Under the pieces are notes generated by a model. The model was not told where the DNA came from, did not search any database, and was given only the letters and a program-made list of their open reading frames with translations. This document shows positions 42,148-51,076 of a stretch of DNA of 64,000 nt, one piece after another (position 1 is the first letter of the stretch; the number at the start of each line of letters is the position of its first letter). Position numbers and translations under genes: made by a program. Source of the stretch: UBA7803 sp034522075 (GTDB lineage Bacteria; Pseudomonadota; Gammaproteobacteria; Pseudomonadales; Azotimanducaceae); contig JAXHLO010000018.1 of the NCBI GenBank assembly GCA_034522075.1, forward strand, positions 25,048-89,047, given 5' to 3'.

Positions 42148-42529
42148 GAGTCCATGCTGCGCGGCGCTCGTCGAGGATCCGCTGCCGTAGCGGCAGAAAG
42201 TCCGCTACGTTCATCACATGCCTGGTCAACAGCCGCGCGTAGGCCGCATTATCACCGAGCAGCCGCTCACCTCTCAGAACTTCACCCAGGACAGGTTCCG
42301 GCGCATCGAAGAGATCGACGACATCAACCGGACAGCCCACTTCCGCAGAGACTCGCTCTATCAGCGCCTGCTTCTGCTCTGGTGTCATCGGCTGCTCAAG
42401 AAGAACGGCCAGGTCGATATCGCTATCAGGATTATGGGTACCGACGGCGCGAGATCCGAACAGAAACGCCAACTCGAGTTCCGGCAGGTCTGAAAGCAGA
42501 CTCTTCAGAGTTTCCTTGACGTGGCTCAT
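42140..42529 (-). CDS. MNT-type minimal nucleotidyltransferase (antitoxin-like)
   Basis: The 129-residue protein carries the nucleotidyltransferase signature FLFGSRAVGTHNPDSDIDLAVLL (G-S-x10-D-x-D) near residue 22 and the third acidic strand CPVDVVDLFDAP. It resembles MntA, the antitoxin that adds AMP to its HEPN toxin. No intact HEPN gene lies next to it; only a short remnant is seen downstream. Start has GAC upstream but no strong Shine-Dalgarno. Orphan member of a toxin-antitoxin system. Confidence 0.8.
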   Translation of the reverse strand: MSHVKETLKSLLSDLPELELAFLFGSRAVGTHNPDSDIDLAVLLEQPMTPEQKQALIERVSAEVGCPVDVVDLFDAPEPVLGEVLRGERLLGDNAAYARLLTRHVMNVADFLPLRQRILDERRAAWTRR

Positions 42530-42607
42530 GTCGACCGGCCTGGATGAAGGTAACCCGCAGTCTAGATGGCGGCCGGGAAAATCTCTACGGCCCGGCCGGG
42601 CAGGAAA

Positions 42608-43408
42608 TCACCCGATCCGGCGCCGGATCCACTCGACCATGGCTGGGTACGCCCTCTTATCCTGAATCATGAACAGGTGACCGCCGTCGAAGAGCGCCAG
42701 TTCCGCCCCCGGAATGCGTTCCGCCAGAGCCTCGAGATTGGCCACAGGCGCAATACCGTCGTGGCGCCCGCCGGCGATCAGCACCGGCATATCCAGTGCC
42801 GGCAGGCGCGGCCAGGTATCGTGCCCGGCCCGGGCGGCGAGTTGCAGGGCAGCGCCGCTTTCGTCACGGTCGTTTCGCTGGGCACTGCGGGCAAAGTCCA
42901 GCAGGCGCTGCCACTGCTCCGGGTTCTTCTCGCGCCAGGCGTCGTCCCGCCGCAGATCGGCGAGCTCGAGCTGGCGGACCAGGCGCGTTTCTTGCGGCAG
43001 CCCGGCCAGCTCGTGAAGAGGATAAGAGGCCCCGCCTGCGCCGCCGGCGCTCGTACAGCACAGCACCAGGGCACTGACCCGTTCGGGAAATTGCAGCGCG
43101 AGTTCCTGGGCCACCATGCCGCCGAAGGACACGCCGACTACCGGCACCGCGCCCCAGCCGAGGGCTTCGAGCAGACCACCGGCATCGGCGCCGTAGTCCG
43201 CCATGGTGTAGGGTCCGGCCGGCACCGCGCTCTGACCCAGGCCGCGCTGGTCGAAGGCGAGAATCTCGAAATGTCCGGCGAGCGGGCTGTCGAACACGTT
43301 CGGCCGGGTGCGCAGATCGCCGCCGGTGCCGCTGATGAACAGCAGCCGCGGACCACGGCCTTCAACTTCGTAGTAGAGCTCGATGCCGTTGGCGGTGATG
43401 CGGGGCAT
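42608..43408 (-). CDS. Alpha/beta hydrolase
   Basis: A 266-residue protein with standard marks: ANGIELYYEVEGRGPRLLFISGTGG (oxyanion), LAFDQRGLGQSAVPAGPYTM, the nucleophile elbow VVGVSFGGMVAQELALQFPERV (G-V-S-F-G), and a late acidic/His pair in GGRHDGIAPV and FDGGHLFMIQDK. It acts on a small ester or ring lactone such as enol-lactones (PcaD-like). The start at 43408 opens the conserved domain; the frame is open upstream. A REP-like copy lies beyond the start. Confidence 0.88.
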   Translation of the reverse strand: MPRITANGIELYYEVEGRGPRLLFISGTGGDLRTRPNVFDSPLAGHFEILAFDQRGLGQSAVPAGPYTMADYGADAGGLLEALGWGAVPVVGVSFGGMVAQELALQFPERVSALVLCCTSAGGAGGASYPLHELAGLPQETRLVRQLELADLRRDDAWREKNPEQWQRLLDFARSAQRNDRDESGAALQLAARAGHDTWPRLPALDMPVLIAGGRHDGIAPVANLEALAERIPGAELALFDGGHLFMIQDKRAYPAMVEWIRRRIG

Positions 43409-43504
43409 GACGGAGTGCCTTCTCATAAAACTGGCGGTGACTGGCCGGGAGTATACGTGCTGGGGAGGCACGGGTTCAGGATTGGCTGGGTTGGGGGTAT
43501 GGTG

Positions 43505-43552
43505 GAGCGAGAGCTGACCGCGGCCGCATCACGTTCGGCCGCTCCCACAGGC
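43505..43552. repeat. REP-like repeat, copy at 43.5 kb
   Basis: The half-site GGCCGCTCCCACAGG (43538-43552) and a degenerate opposite arm beginning GGAGCGAGAGC (43505-43515) flank a GC-rich centre. It lies directly in front of the LLM-type oxidoreductase gene. Confidence 0.55.
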
Positions 43553-43564
43553 AATGGGGGTGTT

Positions 43565-44413
43565 ATGCATATCGGAGCTTTGATATTCGCCACTGACTAC
43601 GCCGTGCGCGCGGATGAGCTGGCGGCGGAACTCGAGCAGCGCGGCTATGAATCGCTGTTCGTCCCGGAGCACACGCACATTCCCACGTCGCGGGAATCGC
43701 CCTGGCCCGGCGGCGGCGACCTGCCCAGGGAGTACTGGCACACCTACGATCCGTTCGTCAGCTTGTCGTTCGCGGCAGCGGCGACGCAAACCCTGAAGCT
43801 CGGCACCGGCATCTGCCTGTTGCCCCAGCGCGACACGCTGGTCACCGCCAAGCTGGCGGCAAGCCTCGACCGCCTGTCCAACGGGCGCTTCGTATTCGGT
43901 ATCGGCGGCGGCTGGAACAAGGAAGAGATGGCGCACCACGGTACCGAATACCGCACGCGGTTCCAGCGCATGGAGGAACAGGTGCGCGCCATGCAGGGGC
44001 TGTGGACAGAGGATGCAGCCGGCTTCGACGGCAAGTACGTGCAGTTCACCGAGAGCCTGTCGTACCCGAAACCGGTGCAAGCGCCCTATCCGCCGATCCT
44101 CCTCGGCGGGGAGTCGGACCATACCCTGCGGCGCGTCGTCAGTTTCTGCGACGGCTGGCTGCCGCGGGCGCGCGGCGGCTTCGACGCCGCCGAGAGCATG
44201 CAGCGGCTGCAGCGCATGGCAGACGAGCACGGCCGCTCCATGCAGACGCTGAACGTCAGCGTGTTCGGCGCGCGGCCGGATGCCGACACGCTGCTGTCGT
44301 ATCGCGAGGCCGGTATCGACCGGGCCATACTGCCATTGCCGCCGGCGCCGCGGGACGAGGTCTGGAAGCTGCTGGATCGCTACCAGCCGCTGCTGGATCA
44401 GTCTGGCGCATGA
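43565..44413 (+). CDS. Luciferase-like (LLM class) oxidoreductase
   Basis: A 282-residue TIM-barrel protein. It starts MHIGALIFATDYAVRADELAAELEQRGYESLFVPEHTHIP and has KLGTGICLLPQRDTLVTAKLAASLDRLSNGRFVFGIGGGWNKEEM, AYPPILLGGESDHTLRRVVSFCDGWLP, the usual pattern of F420-dependent LLM-class proteins from actinobacterial and proteobacterial sets. The cofactor may be F420 or FMN. The REP-like copy ends 12 bases before the start. Its stop overlaps the ATG of a truncated glyoxalase-type gene. Confidence 0.88.
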   Translation: MHIGALIFATDYAVRADELAAELEQRGYESLFVPEHTHIPTSRESPWPGGGDLPREYWHTYDPFVSLSFAAAATQTLKLGTGICLLPQRDTLVTAKLAASLDRLSNGRFVFGIGGGWNKEEMAHHGTEYRTRFQRMEEQVRAMQGLWTEDAAGFDGKYVQFTESLSYPKPVQAPYPPILLGGESDHTLRRVVSFCDGWLPRARGGFDAAESMQRLQRMADEHGRSMQTLNVSVFGARPDADTLLSYREAGIDRAILPLPPAPRDEVWKLLDRYQPLLDQSGA

Positions 44414-44470
44414 GCGATGCTCCTCCGCGGCTCATCTGGGGCCACATCAACATCAATGTCAGCGATCGGC
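44410..44470 (+). pseudogene. 5' remnant of a VOC/glyoxalase-type gene
   Basis: The ATG overlaps the stop of the LLM gene and the frame reads MSDAPPRLIWGHININVSDR, the conserved start of glyoxalase/VOC proteins (H-I-N-I-N-V-S-D). After 20 codons the match ends at the point where the convergent CPBP gene stops. The junction near 44466 indicates that a deletion or rearrangement removed the rest. Confidence 0.6.
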
Positions 44471-45085
44471 CGGCAACGGCCCACGCGCCCGGCCGGGCAG
44501 CCTCGGCGTGTTCAGAAAGGTCGCGACCCAGTGGATGCCGATGACCAGCGCCAGGTCATAGTGCATGCCGAAGTGACGGCTGAGCGCCATGCCGCCGAGA
44601 AACGCACCAACGCACCAGAACCACTTCCAGCGCAGGGTGAAGTAATGCATGACGGCGAAACCCGCGTTGCTGGCGACCACCGCGCTGCGCAGCTCGACGC
44701 CATTCGCTTCGGCGAAGTAGGGAATCGCCAGGCGGAACACCCACTCTTCCCACCCCGACACCAGCAGCAGGTAGAAAATCCAGCCCAATGCCGGCAGATC
44801 GAGCCTGCGGTCGATAAAGCCGGCATAGGCGGCCAGCAGTCCGAGAATCAAACCGCCCGCGGCGGCGTAGTGGACCGGCGCGGCCAGCAGGCTGGCGAGC
44901 GCCGGCAGCAGCAAAGCGCGCATGTCCGGATGCAGCAGGCAAAGCACGCCGAGTAATGCACCCGGCAGACCATGCCGCAGGGCTACGGCGCGGAATGTGT
45001 TCAGCCGGGTACCGGTGAAATCCGGCGGGCGCTGCAGGCGCCGCTGACTGGGTGCCAGGCCATACTGGTTACGTGCCGAGTTCAA
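44459..45085 (-). CDS. CPBP-family intramembrane metalloprotease
   Basis: A 208-residue protein with five or six hydrophobic helices. The CPBP motifs are complete: EEWVFR (E-E-x-x-x-R), the HYF motif in FAVMHYFTLRWKW and IGIHWVATFLNT. Members of the family include the CaaX-type proteases and bacteriocin-immunity proteins; bacterial functions are mostly unknown. The gene ends on the truncated VOC gene. Confidence 0.82.
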   Translation of the reverse strand: MNSARNQYGLAPSQRRLQRPPDFTGTRLNTFRAVALRHGLPGALLGVLCLLHPDMRALLLPALASLLAAPVHYAAAGGLILGLLAAYAGFIDRRLDLPALGWIFYLLLVSGWEEWVFRLAIPYFAEANGVELRSAVVASNAGFAVMHYFTLRWKWFWCVGAFLGGMALSRHFGMHYDLALVIGIHWVATFLNTPRLPGRARGPLPADR

Positions 45086-45124
45086 GGGAATGTCCTCAGG
45101 TCACCCCAGCGCACCGGCCAGGCC

Positions 45125-46129
45125 CTACCTGGGCCTCACGTCGCGCGGGCTCATGCCCGTCCAGCGCTTGAATGCCCGGGAGAATGCCGCCGGCTCGGAG
45201 AAGCCGACCAGGTAGGCCGTCTCGTTCACCGACACCTTCCCACTGGCGAGGTATTCCATTGCCAGGCGATGGCGCAATTCGTCGAGTACCTGCTCGAACG
45301 TCACGCCTTCGGCCTTGAGACGCCGGTAAAGCGTCTGCCGGCTGACGTTCAGGCGGGCTGCGATGTCTGCCATGCTCACTGCACCCATGTGCAGCACAGA
45401 CATCAGCAGCTTTTCCACCTCGCTTCTAGTCGATGCCGAACGTTCCAGTGCATGGAGCAGAGTGTCGGCGTGCTCGGTCAGCACGCCAAAGGCGTAGCGC
45501 GGCAACCGTTCGAGGCGCTGCGCGAGGACGGCGCCGTCCACCAGAATGGCATTGCGCGCGGCGTTGAACACCAGCGGTGCCTGAAATATCCGCGTGTACT
45601 CGTCGACATAAGCAGGCTCCGGGTGGGTGACGTGCACGGCCCTGGCGAATCCCGGCACGCCGAGTTGCCGCGGCCGGCAGACGATCTGGGCGAACGCCGA
45701 TTCCGTGAGTTCGGGGAAGGCGTTCGGCCTGCGCCGCATGTCTACCAGCCACAGCCCGTGCCGGTCGGCGTCGAAGCGAAAGCGCTCGGGCCCGTCGGTG
45801 TCGACATCGACCACCAGGCGCACGTAACGATTGAGCTGGGCATGGGCGTCGGCCATGGTCTCGGCCGCCTGGCCGATCAGACCGACCACCGAAAGCTGGG
45901 CGATATCAGTGGATTCGCCGTAGTGCAGCGCCAGGGCAGGTTCGCCGGTCGCGGCCACAGCGGCGCGCATGAGCGCCGCATACTGCGACAGCGGAACGCG
46001 CGCGTCGGGATCGGACAATACCGGGGCTTCGATGCCGGACTCCTTCAGCAGAGCTGTGCGCCCGGCGCCGTTCGACTCCGCCAGTTCGAGCAGTCCGCGC
46101 GCATATGCAGCCGAAACTGATTCAGCCAC
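45125..46129 (-). CDS. AraC-family transcriptional regulator (OruR-like)
   Basis: The 334-residue protein has the arabinose-binding-like N-terminal domain (PF12625 type) seen in OruR-like regulators and a C-terminal pair of helix-turn-helix motifs: MADIAARLNVSRQTLYRRLKAEGVTFEQVLDELRHRLAMEYLASGKVSVNETAYLVGFSEPAAFSRAFKRWTGMSPRDVR. Such proteins respond to small metabolites or acids. It is divergent from the DUF2306 gene. The effector cannot be inferred. Confidence 0.92.
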   Translation of the reverse strand: MAESVSAAYARGLLELAESNGAGRTALLKESGIEAPVLSDPDARVPLSQYAALMRAAVAATGEPALALHYGESTDIAQLSVVGLIGQAAETMADAHAQLNRYVRLVVDVDTDGPERFRFDADRHGLWLVDMRRRPNAFPELTESAFAQIVCRPRQLGVPGFARAVHVTHPEPAYVDEYTRIFQAPLVFNAARNAILVDGAVLAQRLERLPRYAFGVLTEHADTLLHALERSASTRSEVEKLLMSVLHMGAVSMADIAARLNVSRQTLYRRLKAEGVTFEQVLDELRHRLAMEYLASGKVSVNETAYLVGFSEPAAFSRAFKRWTGMSPRDVRPR

Positions 46130-46241
46130 AGCAGCGCTTACCCTTTGTTACCTGCGGTCACGTTTCTGATTCCTGCCGTCATGGGATCTGTAACCGTCCA
46201 ACCATAGCATTCCCCAACGCCTGATAACGGTAGTTCCTGCC

Positions 46242-47009
46242 ATGGCTCTCGAGCTCGACCCCGCGGCCCCGCTGTGGCTTCACACCGCCGCCGGCGCATT
46301 GCTCTATCTGCACATCGGCGGCGGCGCCGTCGGCATGGTCTCCGGCGCGGCGGCACTGGTGTTCCGCAAGGGCAGCGGCGCTCATCGCCTGGCCGGCAGG
46401 ACGTTTCTCGGCTCCATGCTGATCATGGCCGGAATCGGCGCGGGCGTGGCGCCGTTTCTACCCGAACGCGCATCGGTCCTCGGCGGCCTGATGGCCTTCT
46501 ATCTGGTGGCCAGCGCCTGGTTGACGGTGTGGCGGCCGCCCGGAACCGCCGGCCGTGCGGAGGCCGCTGCCCTGGCCGCATCGCTGGGTCTGGTGGCATT
46601 GACGGTGACGTTCAGCCTGATGGCGGTCAACGACGCCAGCGGCACGCTGGACGGTCAGCCGCCGCAGGCCTTCATTCTGTTCGGCATCATGGCGCCGCTC
46701 GCTGCCCTCGGCGACCTGCGGCTGGTCATGCAGGGCGGCATCCGGGGCGCCCGGCGAATCGCCCGCCATCTGTGGCGCATGTGCATGGCGTTGTTTATCG
46801 CCGTGACCTCCTATTTCCTCGGCCAGCCCGACTTTCTGCCGCCGTTCATGCGCGGCACCGCGTGGGTCTATGTGCCCTCGCTCGCGACTCTGGCGGTGAT
46901 GGCGTACTGGCTGGTCCGTGTGCGGTTTGTGCAGCGCCTGCATGCGCCGGGGTATGATGACCGCCGATCGCAAGGCCAGGTAACTCATGCAGCACGAGAT
47001 CCTCGGTGA
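46242..47009 (+). CDS. DUF2306-like membrane protein
   Basis: A 255-residue protein with about seven hydrophobic helices. The segments LYLHIGGGAVGMVSGAAALVFRKGSGAHRLAGRTFLGSMLIMAG and IARHLWRMCMALFIAVTSYFLGQPDFLP match DUF2306. Several His residues (LHIGGG, GAHRLAG, RHLWRM) could bind metal or heme. No function is known. The gene overlaps the AIM24 remnant by 23 bases. Confidence 0.8.
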   Translation: MALELDPAAPLWLHTAAGALLYLHIGGGAVGMVSGAAALVFRKGSGAHRLAGRTFLGSMLIMAGIGAGVAPFLPERASVLGGLMAFYLVASAWLTVWRPPGTAGRAEAAALAASLGLVALTVTFSLMAVNDASGTLDGQPPQAFILFGIMAPLAALGDLRLVMQGGIRGARRIARHLWRMCMALFIAVTSYFLGQPDFLPPFMRGTAWVYVPSLATLAVMAYWLVRVRFVQRLHAPGYDDRRSQGQVTHAARDPR

Positions 47010-47211
47010 ATTCGCCCAGTACCTGAGACTCGCCCTGCAGCGCGGCGAGACCTGCTGGGCCGGCCGCGGCTCCATCATGTCCTATGACAAAGGCGTGCAC
47101 TGGACCTTGCGCGCCCCGGGCGGTGTCTCCGGGGCCGCACGGCGCAGCGGCGCTGATAATAGTGGGAGCGACCTCCCGGTCGCGACCTGGAGGTCGCTCC
47201 CACAGAGGTAG
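46987..47211 (+). pseudogene. Truncated AIM24-family gene ending in a REP repeat
   Basis: The frame begins MQHEILGEFAQYLRLALQRGETCWAGRGSIMSYDKGVHWTLRAPGGVSGAARRS, which matches the start of AIM24/TIGR00266-like proteins of normally about 250 residues. After some 53 codons it enters a REP-like palindrome and reads random sequence to a stop at 47211. The rest of the gene is absent. Confidence 0.65.
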
Positions 47212-47215
47212 CTCC
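47162..47215. repeat. REP-like palindrome, copy at 47.2 kb
   Basis: GTGGGAGCGACCTCC (47162-47176) and GGAGGTCGCTCCCAC (47189-47203) are exact 15-base inverted arms with a 12-base centre; an extra GCTCCCACAG half-site follows. It is the clearest member of the family and terminates the AIM24 remnant. Confidence 0.85.
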
Positions 47216-47298
47216 CACAGGGCCGCCGGGGGATCACCATTTGATCCCCCGGCCCGCTAGGCTGACCATGGTCGCATCAGCCACCGAGGGTTCCTGCC

Positions 47299-48378
47299 TT
47301 GAAACTGCTTCACACCGCCGACTGGCAACTCGGCCTGCGCCTCAACTTCGTCGGCGGCGACGCGGCCGTGCGCCTGCGTGCCCAGCGCTTCGACAGCGTC
47401 CGCCGCCTGGGCGAACTGGCTCGGGAGCACGCTGTAGACGCGGTCGTCGTGGCCGGTGACGTGTTCGACGACAACGGCGTCGGCGCCGACACCATCCAGC
47501 AGGCCCGTGACGCTCTGGATGCCTTTGGCGACATTCCCGTGGTGCTGCTGCCGGGCAACCACGATCCGGCCACACCGGATTCGGCCCTGGCCCGCCTGAG
47601 CGAACTGCCCGGCACCGTGCACGTAGCCGTAGAGCGGGCGCCCATCACCCTGGGTGAACTCGAGATCTTCCCCTGCCCGCTCACGTCCCGGCACACCTTC
47701 GACGATCCCGCCGCCTGGCTGCCGCAAGCACAAGACCGCGGCCGGGTGCGCGTGGTGGTGGCTCACGGTGGCGCGCTCAGCTTCGGTGAAACGGTGGAGA
47801 CGCCGAACCGCATCGATGTCGACGCCATCCTCGCCCGCGGCTACGACTACGTGGCCCTGGGCGACTGGCACGGCACCTTTCAGGTGAACGACCGGGCCTG
47901 GTACGCGGGCGCCCACGAAGCCACCCGCTTCAAGGAAAAGCAGCCGGGTAACGCCCTGCTGGTGGAGATCGACGGTCCCGGTGCGCCGCCCCGGGTAGAA
48001 TCGCTGGCCGTGGCGCGCACCCGCTGGATCAACCACGCCGTCGAACTGGCGGATGACAGCCATATCGACATGCTGGAAGACTGGCTGAACGCACTGACAG
48101 AGAAATCCTGGACTCTGCTGGAGTTGTCGCTGCATGGCCAGCTCTCCCTCGGCGGGCGCAGCCGCCTCGATGAACTGATCGATTCGTTTCGCGAGCGTCT
48201 CGCGCTGTTGCGCATCGACGAAGACACGGTGACCGCCGCACCCACGCCGGAGGATCTGGCCGCCCTGCACGGCGAAGGCTATCTGGGCCGGGCCATCGAC
48301 ACCCTGCGCAGCAGTGACGACCCGGTAGACGCGGACGCCCTGCGGCTGCTCTACCGGCTGACCCGGGAGGCCGGCTGA
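47299..48378 (+). CDS. SbcD-like DNA repair nuclease (metallophosphoesterase)
   Basis: A 359-residue protein starting with TTG. It has the calcineurin-type nuclease motifs: LLHTADWQLG (D-x-H replaced by D-W-Q), VVVAGDVFDDN (G-D-x-x-D), LPGNHDPA (G-N-H-D), VVVAHGG and ALGDWHG. It therefore resembles the SbcD/Mre11 family. The stop overlaps the SbcC-like gene by one base. The pair should form a DNA-end processing complex. The first motif being D-W-Q is seen in YhaO-like proteins. Confidence 0.85.
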   Translation: MKLLHTADWQLGLRLNFVGGDAAVRLRAQRFDSVRRLGELAREHAVDAVVVAGDVFDDNGVGADTIQQARDALDAFGDIPVVLLPGNHDPATPDSALARLSELPGTVHVAVERAPITLGELEIFPCPLTSRHTFDDPAAWLPQAQDRGRVRVVVAHGGALSFGETVETPNRIDVDAILARGYDYVALGDWHGTFQVNDRAWYAGAHEATRFKEKQPGNALLVEIDGPGAPPRVESLAVARTRWINHAVELADDSHIDMLEDWLNALTEKSWTLLELSLHGQLSLGGRSRLDELIDSFRERLALLRIDEDTVTAAPTPEDLAALHGEGYLGRAIDTLRSSDDPVDADALRLLYRLTREAG

Positions 48379-51050
48379 TGTGGATCCGGCGCCTGGCGGT
48401 GGAAAACTGGCGCGGTCTCACGGCGTCGCTGGAGGATCTGGCGCCGGGTCTGAACCTTGTGGCCGGCCCCAACGAATCCGGCAAGAGCCGGCTGGTGGAA
48501 GCCCTGCGTTTTGCCCTGTTCGAAAGCTCCAGCGGCCAGGCAGCGCACAAGAAAGCGCTGGCGACCTGGGGCGTGGCAGCGGACAAGCCCCGGGTGGTGG
48601 TGGAGTTCGAGCTCGGCGGCAGCGACTGGCGCCTGGAAAAGGTGTTCCTCGGCACCGGCCACAACGCGCACCTGCGCAGTGCGGACGAGCATCACGAGGA
48701 CGAAGCGGCCGAGGCGCGTCTGGCGGATCTGCTGGGGGTTGCCGGCGGCAGCGGGCGCACCGAGGTAAAGCTGGAGGACCGGGGCGTCTGGTCACTGCTG
48801 TGGGTGGAACAGGGAGATTCGAGCCAGCGGCCGGCCCACAACGACGAATCCCAGAGCCGCATCCTCAATCAGCTCACCGAAGAGATCGGCGAGGTGGCAG
48901 CCGGTGAGTTCGGCCAGCAGATGCTCGGCCGGGCGGAAGCCTACCGCGCCCGCTACTTCACACCGAAAAGCGGCGCCGGGAAAGACACGCTCGCCACACC
49001 GCGCCGCACGGTCCAGGAACTCGAGGAGCGCCTGGCCCATGCCGTGGCACGGCGCAGCGAGCTGGCGCAGGCCGCCGACGACCTCGAACGGTCGCGGCAG
49101 AAAGCCCAGGAATTGAGTTCGCGCCATCAGGCGGCAGCCGCTGAGCTGGAAACCATCACCGCGCAGCATCACGAGGCCGAGAAACTGCGCCACGAGCTGG
49201 AAGTTGCCGATGAGCGTGTAGGTGCCGCCGAGACCGCCCGCCAGGATGCTCGCGACAAGCTGGAGAACGCCGAACGTCATCTAGCCGAGCAGAAAGACCT
49301 GGCGGCACGCATAGAGGAAGGCAGCAAGCGGCTGCAGCGCGACCAGGCTGCCGCAGACAAACTGCGCAAAGCGTTCGAGGACGCCAGCCGCGACCTCGCG
49401 GGGCTGGAGTCGCGCATCGACAACGCGGACAGCCACCTGCGTCTGCTGCGCCGCCGCCAGCAGCTCACCGCCCAGCGCGACGCGCTGGAACGGGCCAACA
49501 GCCGCCTGCAGACAGGACGCGCGCTGGCCCAGCGGCAATCGGATATCCGCACCGAACTGGCGGGTATGCCGAATATCACACCCAGGCAAGTCACCGAGCT
49601 GCGCCGCCTGCTGGAAGCCCGCGCCACGGCCCGCGCCCAGCTCGACGGCGCATCGGTGTCGCTCACCCTGACCGCCCACCGTGATCTGCAGATAGACGGT
49701 GAACCCCTGGCCGCCGGCGCCTCGCGCCGACTCCTCGCCGACGACGACCGGCGCATCGAGGTAGAGGCGCTGCTGGCCATCGACGTACAGCCCGGAGCCG
49801 GCGATGTGGTCGCCCTGCGCGACCGCTCCCGGGAGGCCGAACGCCGGGTGGCTGAATGTCTCGACACGCTGGGCGTGGCCGACGCCGACGAAGCCGACCG
49901 TATCGCCCAGCGCCGGGGGGAACTGGAACGTGAATTGAAACGCCAGAGTGAATCGCTGGCGGAACGCGTTCCGGAGGGGCTCGAAGAACTGGAACGGGTG
50001 GTCGGCGAACTCGAGGCCGGAATCGAAGCGGCCGCCGGCGATGATTCTGAGAGCATGGCGTTTGACCCCGCCGAACTCGCAACGGCGGAAGCCGAGCTGC
50101 GCTCCCTGGCCGAGCGGCGCAGCGCGGCCCGGGCACGCCGGGACGGCGCCAGCGAGCAACTCAACGCCGCCCGCGAGACTCTCGCCGGGCTGCGCGCGAA
50201 AGTGGAATCGGACCAGGCCCAGCACGACCAGATCTCCCGCCGCCTTGCCACGATGCCTGGAACTGACAAGCTCAAGGATGCTGCAGAAGCTGCGGAGCGC
50301 GCCTTCGGTGAACGGGTGGCCGCCCGGGATGAAACCCGGCGCCGGTTCCAGGCCAGCGGCGGCGAGCGCGCCAGCGAAGATCTGGAACGGGCCCGCAAAG
50401 CCGAAGCGCAGCTGAGCCAGCAACTCGCCGACACCCGGGAGAGCTGCATCCGGCTGGAAACCGTCCTGAGCGCGGCCGGCGACGACGGCCGCCACGAACA
50501 GGTTCAGGAGCTGGAAGCGGAACTGGAGCAGGCGCGCACGGCGCTGGCCCGGGTGGAGCGCGACGCCGCCGCGGCCTGGCGCCTGCACGAGGTGCTCGAC
50601 CGGGAGTACAAAGCCGCCCGCGAGCGCCTCAGCCGGCCGGTGGTGGAGCGCATCCGTCCCTACCTGGAAGACCTGTTCCCGGGCAGCGAGGTGTGGCTGG
50701 ATGAAGACCTCGAGCTCAAGGGCCTGCGCAGTGATCTGGCCGACGAGGGCTTCGAATTCCTCTCCGGCGGAGCCCGGGAGCAGCTTTCGTTACTGGTGCG
50801 CCTCGGATTGGCGGAAGTACTCGGCGCCGAGGAGCCATGGCCGCTGGTGCTCGACGACGTCCTGGTCAACACCGACGCCGAGCGGATCCGCCGCATGCAG
50901 CGGGCCCTGTTCCACGCCGGCCGCAGGATGCAGATTCTGCTGTTCACCTGTCACGGCCCGCTGTTCGACACACTGGGCCCGGATACCCACATCGAGCTGC
51001 CGATTCCGTCATCGCGTCAGGCCGGAAGCGACGGCGCGGCGGCCAGGTGA
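48378..51050 (+). CDS. SbcC/YhaN-like AAA ATPase with long coiled coil
   Basis: An 890-residue protein. Walker A GPNESGKSRLVEALRFALF is near residue 29. A coiled coil spans roughly residues 200-750 (charged heptads, such as ERHLAEQKDLAARIEEGSKRL). The signature FLSGGAREQLSLLVRLGLAE and Walker B PLVLDDVLVNTDAERIRRM are at the C-terminus. It is the ATPase partner of the SbcD-like protein. The zinc hook C-x-x-C is absent from the coil, so this is a YhaN-like form rather than canonical SbcC. It could also handle blocked DNA ends without zinc. Confidence 0.85.
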   Translation: MWIRRLAVENWRGLTASLEDLAPGLNLVAGPNESGKSRLVEALRFALFESSSGQAAHKKALATWGVAADKPRVVVEFELGGSDWRLEKVFLGTGHNAHLRSADEHHEDEAAEARLADLLGVAGGSGRTEVKLEDRGVWSLLWVEQGDSSQRPAHNDESQSRILNQLTEEIGEVAAGEFGQQMLGRAEAYRARYFTPKSGAGKDTLATPRRTVQELEERLAHAVARRSELAQAADDLERSRQKAQELSSRHQAAAAELETITAQHHEAEKLRHELEVADERVGAAETARQDARDKLENAERHLAEQKDLAARIEEGSKRLQRDQAAADKLRKAFEDASRDLAGLESRIDNADSHLRLLRRRQQLTAQRDALERANSRLQTGRALAQRQSDIRTELAGMPNITPRQVTELRRLLEARATARAQLDGASVSLTLTAHRDLQIDGEPLAAGASRRLLADDDRRIEVEALLAIDVQPGAGDVVALRDRSREAERRVAECLDTLGVADADEADRIAQRRGELERELKRQSESLAERVPEGLEELERVVGELEAGIEAAAGDDSESMAFDPAELATAEAELRSLAERRSAARARRDGASEQLNAARETLAGLRAKVESDQAQHDQISRRLATMPGTDKLKDAAEAAERAFGERVAARDETRRRFQASGGERASEDLERARKAEAQLSQQLADTRESCIRLETVLSAAGDDGRHEQVQELEAELEQARTALARVERDAAAAWRLHEVLDREYKAARERLSRPVVERIRPYLEDLFPGSEVWLDEDLELKGLRSDLADEGFEFLSGGAREQLSLLVRLGLAEVLGAEEPWPLVLDDVLVNTDAERIRRMQRALFHAGRRMQILLFTCHGPLFDTLGPDTHIELPIPSSRQAGSDGAAAR

Positions 51051-51076
51051 GCGGATCATGAACGAGGCCGACGGCT

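Noticed and set aside
49281..50588. Antisense open frames opposite the SbcC-like gene
   Set aside because: Their composition follows from the coiled-coil codons on the other strand, and no motif is seen.
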